Shown here piece after piece: positions 7,702-16,385 of a stretch of DNA of 64,000 bases. The DNA lies in NCBI RefSeq assembly GCF_001293645.1, contig NZ_LBMD01000001.1, positions 248,001-312,000 of the forward strand. Direction: 5' to 3'. Each line of letters starts with the position of its first letter. The first letter of the stretch is position 1. The position numbers and the translations under genes are program-made. Under the pieces are notes generated by a model. The model was not told the origin of the DNA, made no database searches, and saw only the letters and a program-made list of their open reading frames with translations. The DNA comes from Bacillus sp. CHD6a (lineage in GTDB: Bacteria; Bacillota; Bacilli; Bacillales; Bacillaceae_I).

Positions 7702-9342
7702 ATGGCAGAGTTAGTACATAAAACAATTGGTAATTTATTGGATGAAACCGTAGCACGTTACCCTGATAAAGAAGCTGTGGTCTATGTAGAAACAGGATTG
7801 CGTTATAGTTATAAAGAGTTTCAGCAAATCTGTAACCAAGTAGCAAAAGGTTTAATGAGCCTAGGAATTCAAAAAGGAGATCACATTGCGGTTTGGGCTT
7901 CCAATAAACCGGAGTGGTTAATTACACAGTACGCGAGTGCAAAAATTGGCGCAGTTTTAGTGACAGTCAATACTAGCTATCAATCTAAGGAACTCGAGTA
8001 TTTATTGCGGCAATCAGAGTCCACTACGCTTCTTCTTATGGATGATTTTAAAGGAGTTAGCTATTTGGATATGCTTCAAGAATTATGTCCAGAGCTTGCA
8101 AACTGCGCACCTGGCGATCTTATATCTAATAGACTACCTAAATTAAAGAACGTCATTTTTATGGGTAGCGAAAGTCACTCAGGTATGTTCCAATGGGATG
8201 ACCTACTGAAAAACTCCATGTCCATTTCAGACGAAGAATTACTGACCCGGCAGAACAGTACAAACTATGATGAAGTGATCAACATGCAATATACATCTGG
8301 TACAACCGGCTTCCCAAAAGGAGTCATGCTTACCCACTCCAATATTATCAATAATGCCATTAATGTTGCTGAATGCCAAAAACTTACAGAAGAAGATAGG
8401 ATTTGTATTCCGGTTCCTTTCTTCCATTGTTTTGGATGTGTGATGGGCACCTTGGCTGCAGTAGCTACAGGAGCGACAATGGTCCCTCTTGTTATGTTTG
8501 ATCCCCTATTAGTTCTAAAAGCGGTGGAGCAAGAAAAATGTACCGCTCTTTACGGAGTTCCAACCATGTTCATCGCTGAACTAAACCACCCTGAATTTAA
8601 TAACTATAATCTGTCAAGTTTACGAACCGGTATTATGGCAGGATCACCTTGTCCAACCGAAATTATGAAAAGAGTTGTAAATGATATGGGAGCTAAGGAA
8701 ATTACCATCGCTTATGGCCAAACCGAAGCCTCCCCAGTTATTACACAAACTCGCCCACACGACAGTATTGAAAAGCGCGTATCAACTGTTGGAAGCGCTT
8801 TAAATAATGTAGAAGTAAAAATTATAGACCCTGCAACAGGGGAAAATGTTCCATATGGCGTTCAAGGCGAACTATGTACAAAAGGTTACCTTGTTATGAA
8901 AGGCTATTACAAAATGGAAGATCAAACAAAAGATACAATTGATAAAGATGGATGGCTTCATACCGGAGATCTTGCTACTATCGATGAGGAAGGGTATGTC
9001 GTCATTACTGGCAGACTAAAAGATATGATTATTCGAGGAGGAGAGAATATTTATCCACGTGAAATTGAGGAATTTTTATACTCTCATCCGAAAATTTTCG
9101 ATGTTCAAATTGTAGGAGTTCCAGATGAAAAGTTCGGCGAGCAGGTTGCAGCATTTATTAAAGTCAAACCGGGCGAAAGCTTAAACAGTCAAGAAGTCAA
9201 AGACTACTGCACCGGAAAAATATCAAAATATAAAATACCTTACTATGTAGAGATCGTAGACGAGTATCCAATGACAGCATCAGGGAAAATCCAAAAATTC
9301 AAGCTTAGAGAACATGCCGTAAATACACTAGTAAGAATGTAA
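7702..9342 (+). CDS. Fatty-acyl-CoA synthetase (AMP-binding, YngI-like)
   Basis: Activates a carboxylic acid to its acyl-CoA via an acyl-adenylate. About 546 residues, full length for the ANL superfamily. Visible motifs are the P-loop YTSGTTGFPKGVM (A3), YGQTEASP (A5), the hinge/A8 region GRLKDMIIRGGENIYPREIE and the C-terminal catalytic lysine region TASGKIQKFKLRE (A10). It is of the medium/long-chain FadD-like group. The start ATG at 7702 (MAELVHKT) has GGAGG eight bases upstream; the in-frame ATG at 7687 sits on the ribosome site. Monocistronic, convergent with the aldolase gene. Confidence 0.9.
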   Translation: MAELVHKTIGNLLDETVARYPDKEAVVYVETGLRYSYKEFQQICNQVAKGLMSLGIQKGDHIAVWASNKPEWLITQYASAKIGAVLVTVNTSYQSKELEYLLRQSESTTLLLMDDFKGVSYLDMLQELCPELANCAPGDLISNRLPKLKNVIFMGSESHSGMFQWDDLLKNSMSISDEELLTRQNSTNYDEVINMQYTSGTTGFPKGVMLTHSNIINNAINVAECQKLTEEDRICIPVPFFHCFGCVMGTLAAVATGATMVPLVMFDPLLVLKAVEQEKCTALYGVPTMFIAELNHPEFNNYNLSSLRTGIMAGSPCPTEIMKRVVNDMGAKEITIAYGQTEASPVITQTRPHDSIEKRVSTVGSALNNVEVKIIDPATGENVPYGVQGELCTKGYLVMKGYYKMEDQTKDTIDKDGWLHTGDLATIDEEGYVVITGRLKDMIIRGGENIYPREIEEFLYSHPKIFDVQIVGVPDEKFGEQVAAFIKVKPGESLNSQEVKDYCTGKISKYKIPYYVEIVDEYPMTASGKIQKFKLREHAVNTLVRM

Positions 9343-9343
9343 A

Positions 9344-9372
9344 ATGGTAAGGGGTATTTTGCCCCTTACCAT
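9344..9372. terminator. Inverted repeat between convergent genes
   Basis: An 11-bp perfect stem (9344-9354 with 9362-9372) immediately after the acyl-CoA synthetase stop and before the aldolase stop. The T-tracts are weak on both strands, so terminator strength is uncertain. Confidence 0.65.
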
Positions 9373-9375
9373 TAC

Positions 9376-10404
9376 TTATCTTGTTTTGACTATCGCATCA
9401 ATCGTATTAATAACGCTCTCGATATCCCCTCTACTCACATCAAAATGAGTCGTTAGACGCACAAGCGTAGGTCCAAACGTAACAGCCAATACTCCTTTCT
9501 CTTTTAACGACTTTACAAACTGATCAGCCATCATATCCAACCCGGCTACATCCACTACCACAATATTCGTATCAACCGAATTTACTATTTTTAAAGAGCT
9601 AATTCCCCTTAATCCTTCAGCAAGAAACGTGGCATTTTCATGATCTTGTGAAAGTCTTTCCGTCATTTGGGTTAAAGCAATTAACCCAGGTGCCGCAATG
9701 ATTCCAACTTGCCTCAATCCCCCACCAAGACGCTTTCTCCATTTTCTCGCTCGTTTAATGAAGTCGTTTGAACCGGCAATGATCGAACCAACTGGTGCAC
9801 CCAATCCTTTGGACAAACATACTTGTACCGTATCGCAATGTTTTGTGAACTCTCTTATAGGTGTGCCCGAACTTGCTGCGGCATTAAATAGTCGTGCGCC
9901 ATCCACGTGAACAGGTATAGAATATCTCTGTGCAACTTTATAGATTTCTGCCATGTTTGTTACAGGTACCACTGCCCCACCAGCTCGATTATGAGTGTTC
10001 TCTATACAAATTAGACCAGTTTCAGGAAAGTGTTGATCCTCTCCACGTATAGCAGATTCTATATCTTCTGGATTCATTATCCCGTTAACGCCTGAAATGG
10101 TTCTTGTTTGAACTCCTGCCAAGGCCGCAACTGCACCAGATTCGTAATAAAAGATATGAGACTCTTCTTCTAGTAAGATCTCATTTCCTGGTCGGCAATG
10201 GGTCAATACGGCTATCTGGTTTCCTTGTGTCCCGCTTGTAACAAAAAGTGCCGCTTCTTTCCCTAGTATCTCTGCAGCTTTTTCTTCTAACAGCGTAACT
10301 GTGGGATCTTCACCGTACACGTCATCTCCAACTTCTGCATCATAGGCAGCCTTTCTCATTTCCTTTGTTGGTTTTGTTACCGTATCACTTCTTAAATCTA
10401 TCAT
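9376..10404 (-). CDS. Low-specificity L-threonine aldolase
   Basis: PLP enzyme that splits L-threonine (or allo-threonine) to glycine and acetaldehyde. 342 residues. Family marks: IDLRSDTVTKPT at the N-terminus, VGDDVYGEDPTV, SGTQGNQ (cofactor phosphate), VHVDGARLFNAA, and SKGLGAPVGS with the Schiff-base lysine. The ATG at 10404 follows GGGAAAGG. It is transcribed divergently from the MFS gene across a 163-bp gap. Confidence 0.92.
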   Translation of the reverse strand: MIDLRSDTVTKPTKEMRKAAYDAEVGDDVYGEDPTVTLLEEKAAEILGKEAALFVTSGTQGNQIAVLTHCRPGNEILLEEESHIFYYESGAVAALAGVQTRTISGVNGIMNPEDIESAIRGEDQHFPETGLICIENTHNRAGGAVVPVTNMAEIYKVAQRYSIPVHVDGARLFNAAASSGTPIREFTKHCDTVQVCLSKGLGAPVGSIIAGSNDFIKRARKWRKRLGGGLRQVGIIAAPGLIALTQMTERLSQDHENATFLAEGLRGISSLKIVNSVDTNIVVVDVAGLDMMADQFVKSLKEKGVLAVTFGPTLVRLTTHFDVSRGDIESVINTIDAIVKTR

Positions 10405-10567
10405 ATGGCCTTTCCCCTTTTCTATTTTTCTTACAGTTTACCAGAATGACATTTATTTCGCATACCGTAAAATTATCTACCATTGTTCTGCATTGACGTG
10501 CTATGATTATTTAATATACATATCTTGACTTTTTTCAACTATTACCATAGAAGGGGTTTAAATAAAA

Positions 10568-11809
10568 ATGCAAGCACAAAAAGTCAAACTAGTTACCGCT
10601 TCGACGGAAAGCTCCACCGTTTATCCAATTCTTTTCATCATCGGTCTTGTTCACCTGTTGAATGACGCATTACAATCAGTGGTGCCTGCCTTATTCCCCG
10701 TGTTGCAAAATTCTATGGGGTTAACATTTACTCAATTGGGACTGATTGCATTTGCGTTAAATGCTACCTCTTCCCTTATTCAACCAGTTGTTGGCATCAT
10801 TACAGATAAAAAGCCTTCTCCATATGCCCTGCCTATTGGGCTTACCTTTTCTTTATTTGGCATTATTGGCTTGGCATTGGCACCTAGCTTTTGGGTGATT
10901 ATAATTTCTGTGTTGTTTATTGGACTTGGTTCAGCGGCATTTCACCCAGAAGGATCACGTGTAGCTTATATGGCTGCAGGAAATCGCAGAGGCCTAGCGC
11001 AGTCCATATACCAAGTAGGAGGAAATTCTGGACAGGCTTTGGCACCCTTGATGGCAGCATATATCTTGTTACCACTCGGTCAAAAAGGAGTGCTTTGGTT
11101 TACTGTTGTTGCTGCTGCAGCTGTGATATTGCTTTTATACATCGCGGCCTGGTACAAACAGCAAGTAGCAAATACAAACAGACCTGTTAAACAAAAGAAA
11201 ACGCCACAAACTACAACTTCAGGAAAATTCAATGGAAATAGACGAATCATCACATTTTCTATCTGTTTATTAATTTTTCTTGTGTTTGCACGTTCATGGT
11301 TCCATGCGGGTATCACTAACTTCTACGCATTTTACGCCATAGAGAATTATGGTATACCAATAGCAGATTCCCAAATTTATATTTTTGTTTTCTTAGGTGC
11401 AGGTGCTGTTGGCACATTCTTTGGAGGGCCATTGGCAGACCGCTTTGGAAAAAGACTTATCATTTCTCTCTCTATGCTGGGGTCTGCTCCACTCGCTTTG
11501 ATGCTGCCTTTTGTAGGTCCGACATTTGCCTATGTACTGGTTGCCATTATCGGATTCATCATTCTCTCTAGCTTTTCAGTTACAGTAGTATACGCTCAGG
11601 AACTGGTTCCTGGTCGTATCGGTTTGGTTTCCGGACTGATAGTAGGTCTAGCCTTTGGTATGGGTGCCGTTGGATCTGTTGCACTTGGTATTTTAGCAGA
11701 CTGGGTCGGATTAACAAATACCATCATCTTTACTGTTTGTTTACCTTTTATAGGATTGTTGACGTTTTTCCTTCCTAGTGATCAAAAAGTTAGGGATATG
11801 CATAGTTAA
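10568..11809 (+). CDS. MFS transporter, fosmidomycin-resistance (Fsr) type
   Basis: 413 residues with about twelve hydrophobic membrane segments. The first helix region PILFIIGLVHLLNDALQS and the loop GLGSAAFHPEGSRVAYMAAG are hallmarks of the Fsr subfamily of drug exporters. A second-half GPLADRFGKRLI is the MFS loop motif. A promoter-like TTGACT near 10525 lies upstream and AGAAGGGG is the ribosome site. A terminator hairpin follows. The substrate is inferred from family only. Confidence 0.88.
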   Translation: MQAQKVKLVTASTESSTVYPILFIIGLVHLLNDALQSVVPALFPVLQNSMGLTFTQLGLIAFALNATSSLIQPVVGIITDKKPSPYALPIGLTFSLFGIIGLALAPSFWVIIISVLFIGLGSAAFHPEGSRVAYMAAGNRRGLAQSIYQVGGNSGQALAPLMAAYILLPLGQKGVLWFTVVAAAAVILLLYIAAWYKQQVANTNRPVKQKKTPQTTTSGKFNGNRRIITFSICLLIFLVFARSWFHAGITNFYAFYAIENYGIPIADSQIYIFVFLGAGAVGTFFGGPLADRFGKRLIISLSMLGSAPLALMLPFVGPTFAYVLVAIIGFIILSSFSVTVVYAQELVPGRIGLVSGLIVGLAFGMGAVGSVALGILADWVGLTNTIIFTVCLPFIGLLTFFLPSDQKVRDMHS

Positions 11810-11814
11810 TTCTA

Positions 11815-11845
11815 AGAAGGGGTTCCTGTTGACCCTTTCTTTTCT
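11815..11845 (+). terminator. Intrinsic terminator after the Fsr-type gene
   Basis: AGAAGGGGT (11815-11823) pairs with ACCCTTTCT (11832-11840), followed by a T-rich stretch. Confidence 0.78.
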
Positions 11846-11899
11846 TTTGCCTATACTTGTTTAAGTGTTGAAAGATACCTTGTGAAAATGGTGATAAAG

Positions 11900-12967
11900 A
11901 TGGATTTTGATATTAAATCATTAGCCTTTTACTTAATAGAAGTAGAAGGTAGTGGAGATAATGCCAAGAAACAATATAAACCTATGGCAGTGTTGGATGA
12001 AAATACATATGAAGAAAGCGCACTAAAACCTTTCCTGGATGGGGAGCTAATGAAAATCACGAAAAGGAAGGTAGATCGTCACCCTAAAAACGAACAAGTA
12101 CCCACGAAGATTGGGAGGTTTATCGTGGAACCAGGGTACGACCTTGGCTCAAACCCCAACTATAATCAATTTAATCGTATTAAACAGGCTGAAAGCTTAG
12201 AGGCATTTTCCGCTGCTGCTGATGAAATAGCGACCACCTATACAGATACTACTGCGGTCCGTGGCGGAGTTCTTATTATTACGAAAGCTAAATTGAATAA
12301 ATATTTTGATGATCCCTTTGTGTTTATTTTAAAGTGTGATTTTGAACAAAAGGTTGCTTCCATCACAGACGAACAAACGCTAATCCATAATGTCCAGATG
12401 GCGATTACTACAAAGAATATGAAGTCTATCCAGTATCCTTTTATGGTCGAGGATGGAATGGTAGAGGAAGGAGAATTGAAAATTCACCAGTCCTCTCATT
12501 CCCGTTATTTTGAGGATTTCTTGAAGTATGTAGAGTATGGTGAGTCAATGCCAGAAATTATTAAGAACCAAGTGATGGGGATGGTTCATCAGGAAATTTC
12601 CGAGACCTATCAAGATGAAAGCGAAGAAAAAGAAAAAGTGGAACAGGCGATGGAAGCTTGGGCCACTTCGCCTAAACGTGAACTTCAGGAAAGGTGGTCT
12701 GACGAACAAGTAATAGAAGCGTCCTCTTCTATCATTGAACAGACACCTGACATAGAACTGAAATTCAAGCTAGATCATATCTCTGTCAAAGGGTTGCTTG
12801 CGGACTTTGGTGAAAATGTCCATATAGCAAAAATCAATGACCGTTATGTGGTCCTTCTTGAAGGGGATTTTCTTCAATTTGAAAAGAATGTCTCACCTGT
12901 TGAGATGCTAAAGCCGAGTGAATTAACTTTGATATTAGAGCGGTTGAATAAAAAATATAGCTCTTAA
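11900..12967 (+). CDS. DUF3900-type conserved Bacillus protein
   Basis: About 355 residues, soluble, no signal or membrane segment. The N-terminal half (DFDIKSLAFYLIEVEG, PFLDGELMKITKRKVDRHP, PTKIGRFIVEPGYDL) matches my memory of the DUF3900 family, which has no known role. A glutamate-rich helix (DESEEKEKVEQAMEAW) separates it from a C-terminal beta-rich part. The start at 11900 (MDFDIKS) is preferred because GGTGAT lies before it; 11882 and 11888 are alternative in-frame starts. It stands alone. Confidence 0.75.
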   Translation: MDFDIKSLAFYLIEVEGSGDNAKKQYKPMAVLDENTYEESALKPFLDGELMKITKRKVDRHPKNEQVPTKIGRFIVEPGYDLGSNPNYNQFNRIKQAESLEAFSAAADEIATTYTDTTAVRGGVLIITKAKLNKYFDDPFVFILKCDFEQKVASITDEQTLIHNVQMAITTKNMKSIQYPFMVEDGMVEEGELKIHQSSHSRYFEDFLKYVEYGESMPEIIKNQVMGMVHQEISETYQDESEEKEKVEQAMEAWATSPKRELQERWSDEQVIEASSSIIEQTPDIELKFKLDHISVKGLLADFGENVHIAKINDRYVVLLEGDFLQFEKNVSPVEMLKPSELTLILERLNKKYSS

Positions 12968-13037
12968 CACTTAGGTCAGGCATAATTTTTACAACCTTTG
13001 AGAGAATAAGAACAACTACCTTTTAGGGGTGACACTC

Positions 13038-13160
13038 ATGGATTGGATGTCCATCATTCGGTATGCTTGTTCTATCACCGGAATCATTTGTCTAGGCTTT
13101 ACGTATACACATATGCTGAAAAGTTCACGAGCTAAAGGAAAACCAATTGATAGGAAATAA
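13038..13160 (+). CDS. Small putative membrane protein (40 residues)
   Basis: ATG preceded by AGGGGTG at good spacing. The product MDWMSIIRYACSITGIICLG continues FTYTHMLK and a basic tail (SSRAKGKPIDRK). One hydrophobic helix, then positive charges: a typical one-pass small membrane protein with the tail inside. A terminator hairpin follows directly at 13162, which supports a real gene. It lies 70 bp after the DUF3900 gene and may share its transcript. Function unknown. Confidence 0.6.
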   Translation: MDWMSIIRYACSITGIICLGFTYTHMLKSSRAKGKPIDRK

Positions 13161-13161
13161 G

Positions 13162-13180
13162 GAACGACACGTTCTTTTTT
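13162..13180 (+). terminator. Short terminator after the 40-residue gene
   Basis: GAACG-ACA-CGTTC followed by six T's, two bases after the stop codon. Confidence 0.65.
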
Positions 13181-13214
13181 AAACCTAAAAAACATCAGTT
13201 GTTTGGGTAATAGA

Positions 13215-13345
13215 CGCTGTTACTTTCCACAACTGGCTTCGCTTTCCGCGGGACGGTGTTTGAGCCTCCTCACTTCGTTGCGGGGTCTCAACCTACCGTT
13301 TCTCCCCCGCTGGAGTCTTCGCCATTTGCTCCAATCCACAGCTAG
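13215..13345. repeat. Palindromic MITE-like repeat, copy 1
   Basis: Shares its core with the copies at 26.5, 39.4, 48.2 and 58.8 kb: CTTCGCTTTCCGCGGG, GAGCCTCCTC, GCGGGGTCTCAACCTACCG, CCCCGCTGGAGTCTTCGCC and TGCTCCAATCCACAGC. It holds several internal inverted repeats. Downstream, 13346-13500, is AT-rich DNA and a second GC-rich segment (13430-13485) that looks like further repeat material, not a gene. Confidence 0.8.
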
Positions 13346-13518
13346 AAAAAACGTTAAATAAACGTTATTGGATTATCAAATTCGGTTAGTTAAATTTATT
13401 GACTTTATGTTGAACGTAGTCACCTTGTTGATTGGAGTGAATGGCGCGTAGACGCTCGCAGGCAAGCGAAGCGGCTGGAACGGAAATCAATACTTTTTAT
13501 ACTTTCCTTTTTAAAAAA

Positions 13519-13548
13519 AGAAGGCTGGGAAATTATTCCCTGCCTTCT
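13519..13548 (-). terminator. Terminator of the VOC-family gene
   Basis: GAAGGC-T-GGGAA pairs with TTCCC-T-GCCTTC around an ATTA loop. On the minus strand it is followed by a T-run (A's at 13513-13519). Confidence 0.88.
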
Positions 13549-13550
13549 CT

Positions 13551-13943
13551 TTATTTTACCGGTGTTTCAAACAATTCGATCCATTCACCGTCTGGACCTG
13601 CAAAAAAGATATACCTTGCTCCATTTGGCAACGTGGTGATTTCCTGTTCGATAAAAGTGACTCCCAACCTTTTCAACCTATCATGTTCGGCCTCTACATC
13701 ATCTACCGTTAAAGCAAGATGGTGGACCTTACCTTCTACAGGTAGATTGTCATTATACCCTTGAATTAGCTCTAATTCTGTTTCTGCCGTTTCATTAAAC
13801 CCTAGAAATGCAAGCTTTATCTCACCATTTGGATGATCTAACTGTCCCTTTAATGAAAATCCGACCACATTTGTATAAAACTCTAAGGACGTCTGAATAT
13901 CTTTAACCATGATTCCAACATGTTCTAATCTTTTAATAGCCAT
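13551..13943 (-). CDS. VOC / glyoxalase-fold protein
   Basis: 130 residues with two beta-alpha-beta-beta-beta modules of the vicinal oxygen chelate fold. Likely metal ligands are the His of RLEHVGIMVKD, the Glu of ELELIQGY, the His of VHHLALTVDD and the Glu of GEWIELFE, the pattern of lactoylglutathione lyase-like enzymes. The true substrate (methylglyoxal adduct, an antibiotic or other) cannot be told. It lies 27 bp downstream of nrnB and shares its direction. Confidence 0.85.
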   Translation of the reverse strand: MAIKRLEHVGIMVKDIQTSLEFYTNVVGFSLKGQLDHPNGEIKLAFLGFNETAETELELIQGYNDNLPVEGKVHHLALTVDDVEAEHDRLKRLGVTFIEQEITTLPNGARYIFFAGPDGEWIELFETPVK

Positions 13944-13969
13944 AACCTATCTCTCCCCATAACTGACCT

Positions 13970-15160
13970 TTAGTTTGCCTTTAATCTTCTAATGTTTTCA
14001 ACTAGGAAATTGACATATTCCTCGTCTTTAACCAACCATGCTGCATACTTTCTTTTAATAAATGTTTCCGCTTCTTGGAAAGAAGAGAAGGAAGTTTCCA
14101 GAAATTTTTCCTTGTTTTCCACCTTCCAAGTGCCATCATCTTTCGGTAAAATAAATAATGATCCTTTATCCTTAGAGTCGTAAAGAACGCCATTTGGTGA
14201 CTCTTTGACATTAAAGACGTTATGGCGAGCGTCTTGTTTGAGGGAATCTAAAGAGAATGCCTCGGCAACAAAAAGCTTGTACGCCTGTTCAGTTAGACTG
14301 CAACCAGAAGCCTTCGCATGGCCCCCTCCATCAAATTTTCCAGCCACTTGTGAAACATCTACATCATCATGTATTGTTCGCAAGCTAATCCGTTTGCTCC
14401 CCATATTAATCATTGCTATATAGTCTAAATGGGGATTTTCCTTCCCTAAAATATTTCCAAGTTCTGATAGAAAAGATTCAGCGTGTACAATTCCTACCCA
14501 CTTATTATCTACAGGTTTTTGAACAATTTCTCTGCGTTTTTTACGCAAATATCTTTCTAACTTTTGTTCTTCCATATCTAGTATTTGTGTTTCAAAGTCA
14601 TCGAAATCGAACGCGGCCCCACTTTTTAATTTCTGAAGCATTCTCTCATCAAAGTCATCGATAGAAATCATGTATAAAAGGTCGTTTAATCTTTTTGCCT
14701 TCGTATTCTTATTTCGATCCCATTCCCACGTATCATATTGTCGTATCAATTCGACTACTTCATCTAACGGTTCTGACTGGGCTATGAACCCTTTTTTTAA
14801 CAGATACTCATAAAATAAAGAAGTGGCACTTGTCAGCCTGCCATCCTCATATTCAACAGTAACAGAAGCCCAACTATAATCATTTAGATGAATAGCAGTC
14901 TTATGATGGTCGATAAATTGAACAAAGCCTTCTTGTTGTGTAGCAAAATGGTCGAGCTTTTTGGCGTTCTCTTCATTGACGGATAAATCAGTTATGTATA
15001 TTTGATGCCGCGGAGTTGCTTCTTCCATAAATTCAGCAACCTGATAATTTAAACTGCCGACTGAATTATAATGAACCTTTACTTTCTCTTTAAACGCAAG
15101 CTTGGCTAAAATCCCACAGCCTACCCCGTCTAAATCATTGTGTGTAAAAAGATGAATCAA
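13970..15160 (-). CDS. nrnB: Oligoribonuclease NrnB (DHH/DHHA1 family, YngD)
   Basis: Degrades short RNA oligonucleotides to mononucleotides. 396 residues, matching NrnB and longer than NrnA. Catalytic metal motifs are THNDLDGVGC near the N-terminus, ITDLSV, and FIDHHKTA (DHH). The C-terminal DHHA1 domain carries GGGHAKASG. The ATG at 15160 has a GGGGGA ribosome site nine bases away. Probably the first gene of nrnB-VOC. Confidence 0.9.
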   Translation of the reverse strand: MIHLFTHNDLDGVGCGILAKLAFKEKVKVHYNSVGSLNYQVAEFMEEATPRHQIYITDLSVNEENAKKLDHFATQQEGFVQFIDHHKTAIHLNDYSWASVTVEYEDGRLTSATSLFYEYLLKKGFIAQSEPLDEVVELIRQYDTWEWDRNKNTKAKRLNDLLYMISIDDFDERMLQKLKSGAAFDFDDFETQILDMEEQKLERYLRKKRREIVQKPVDNKWVGIVHAESFLSELGNILGKENPHLDYIAMINMGSKRISLRTIHDDVDVSQVAGKFDGGGHAKASGCSLTEQAYKLFVAEAFSLDSLKQDARHNVFNVKESPNGVLYDSKDKGSLFILPKDDGTWKVENKEKFLETSFSSFQEAETFIKRKYAAWLVKDEEYVNFLVENIRRLKAN

Positions 15161-15208
15161 TGGTAGTCCCCCTTCTTTTTCCTGATGGGTAGCCTTTCAC
15201 ACCCTCAC

Positions 15209-15754
15209 TTACTTTGTATATTCTTCACCCCAATGCTCTTTTATATGAGCATCTCTACCTGATTCTTGACGTTCTTGTTTATATTTTTCAGGATTTTTTT
15301 TATAAAATTTCTGATGATATTCTTCTGCCTCATAGAATGCGCTAGCTTGTTTAATTTCAGTTACAATTGGCATTTTATATCTTCCGCTTGCTTCTAAATC
15401 CTTTTTTGTTTTCTCTGCAAGTTTTTGCTGTTCTTCATTATGATAAAAAATTGCTGTACGGTACTGACTTCCTCTATCAAAAAATTGACCTTCATCATCT
15501 GTAGGGTCTATTTGGGGCCAATACAATTCCAGTAATTTTTCATAAGGAAAGATATCAGGATTAAATTTTATTTGGACAGCTTCGTAGTGACCAGTATTTC
15601 CTTTTTTAATTTCTTCATATGTAGGATTGGAGACGCTACCGCCTGTATAACCGGATACTACATTCTCAATTCCTGGTAGCTCATCAAAAGGTTTTACCAT
15701 ACACCAAAAGCACCCTCCAGCAAAGGTTGCTAATTCCGTTTTGTTCGTTGTCAT
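15209..15754 (-). CDS. msrA: Peptide methionine-S-sulfoxide reductase
   Basis: Repairs oxidised methionine (S-epimer) in proteins. 181 residues. The active-site motif GGCFWCMVKPF is near residue 14, followed by GYTGG, YEAVQIKFNP, DEGQFFDRGSQYRTAIF and YHQKFYKKNP. No MsrB domain or separate msrB is present here. ATG 15754 follows AGGAGG. Confidence 0.95.
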   Translation of the reverse strand: MTTNKTELATFAGGCFWCMVKPFDELPGIENVVSGYTGGSVSNPTYEEIKKGNTGHYEAVQIKFNPDIFPYEKLLELYWPQIDPTDDEGQFFDRGSQYRTAIFYHNEEQQKLAEKTKKDLEASGRYKMPIVTEIKQASAFYEAEEYHQKFYKKNPEKYKQERQESGRDAHIKEHWGEEYTK

Positions 15755-16012
15755 ATGTTGTATCCTCCTATTTATATGTGTTTGATGGAATTTTACACTA
15801 ACTGTCTTGTACTTACAATAACAACGCTCATATACTAATCAATTGTTTTCTGAATTAACCGGCGTATTTAGAGCTGGAGACTTCGTCAAAACAGCTACTC
15901 ATCGTAGCCTTTGGGTATTACCATCCATGGTAATTGTAGCTTTTGTCTAGATTTTGGCGTTAATAGGTATAGTGGGTGGAGCTTACGCTATCTTTTTCGT
16001 ATAAAGTGTATA
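15755..16012. other. Intergenic stretch with a small palindrome
   Basis: No gene seen. It contains a near-perfect palindrome ATTACCAT-CC-ATGGTAAT at about 15918-15935 next to GCTAC/GTAGC repeats, and otherwise AT-rich DNA that should hold the msrA promoter. Confidence 0.4.
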
Positions 16013-16046
16013 CAAAAGGCGTTCGGATTGGACCGAACGCCTTTTG
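16013..16046. terminator. Strong bidirectional terminator hairpin
   Basis: A 14-bp perfect stem (16013-16026 with 16033-16046) with loop ATTGGA, directly after the stop of the small membrane-anchored protein gene. Confidence 0.85.
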
Positions 16047-16319
16047 TTATTGCATTTTCTTATTATAATACTCTACTGAATATTGGGCTCCCTCACTGAC
16101 CATGTTATTATCTTGAATATCTTCAGGATCTGGATTCCCTGCTTTTTCAATTGGTAAATCGGTCTTTCTGAATTTTAAAGGTACTAATTTATTCTTAACT
16201 TTTTTAGAGTATTGCACAATTTTTTCTCTGTAGGGTTTATATACTAACAGTCCTGCCCCGGTGAGGCTTGCAGCTCCTGCCACTAACAAAGGTTTCTTCA
16301 GTCCACGAGCATTCATCAT
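16047..16319 (-). CDS. Small membrane-anchored conserved protein, function unknown
   Basis: 90 residues. A hydrophobic N-terminal segment (PLLVAGAASLTGAGLLVY) is followed by a basic stretch (KPYREKIVQYSKKVKNKL) and an acidic C-terminus ending GAQYSVEYYNKKMQ. This is consistent with an N-terminally anchored single-pass protein. ATG 16319 follows AGGAGG. I believe similar small proteins occur in Bacillus but cannot name the family. Confidence 0.75.
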   Translation of the reverse strand: MMNARGLKKPLLVAGAASLTGAGLLVYKPYREKIVQYSKKVKNKLVPLKFRKTDLPIEKAGNPDPEDIQDNNMVSEGAQYSVEYYNKKMQ

Positions 16320-16385
16320 ATAACGCCTCCTGTTTAATGGATTTATCTATAAGAGTGATATTCCCGACAAGAGAAAAACTAAACA

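Noticed and set aside
13441-13764. 107-residue plus-strand open frame
   Set aside because: It overlaps the VOC-family gene in antisense and begins in repeat DNA; no ribosome site or family pattern.
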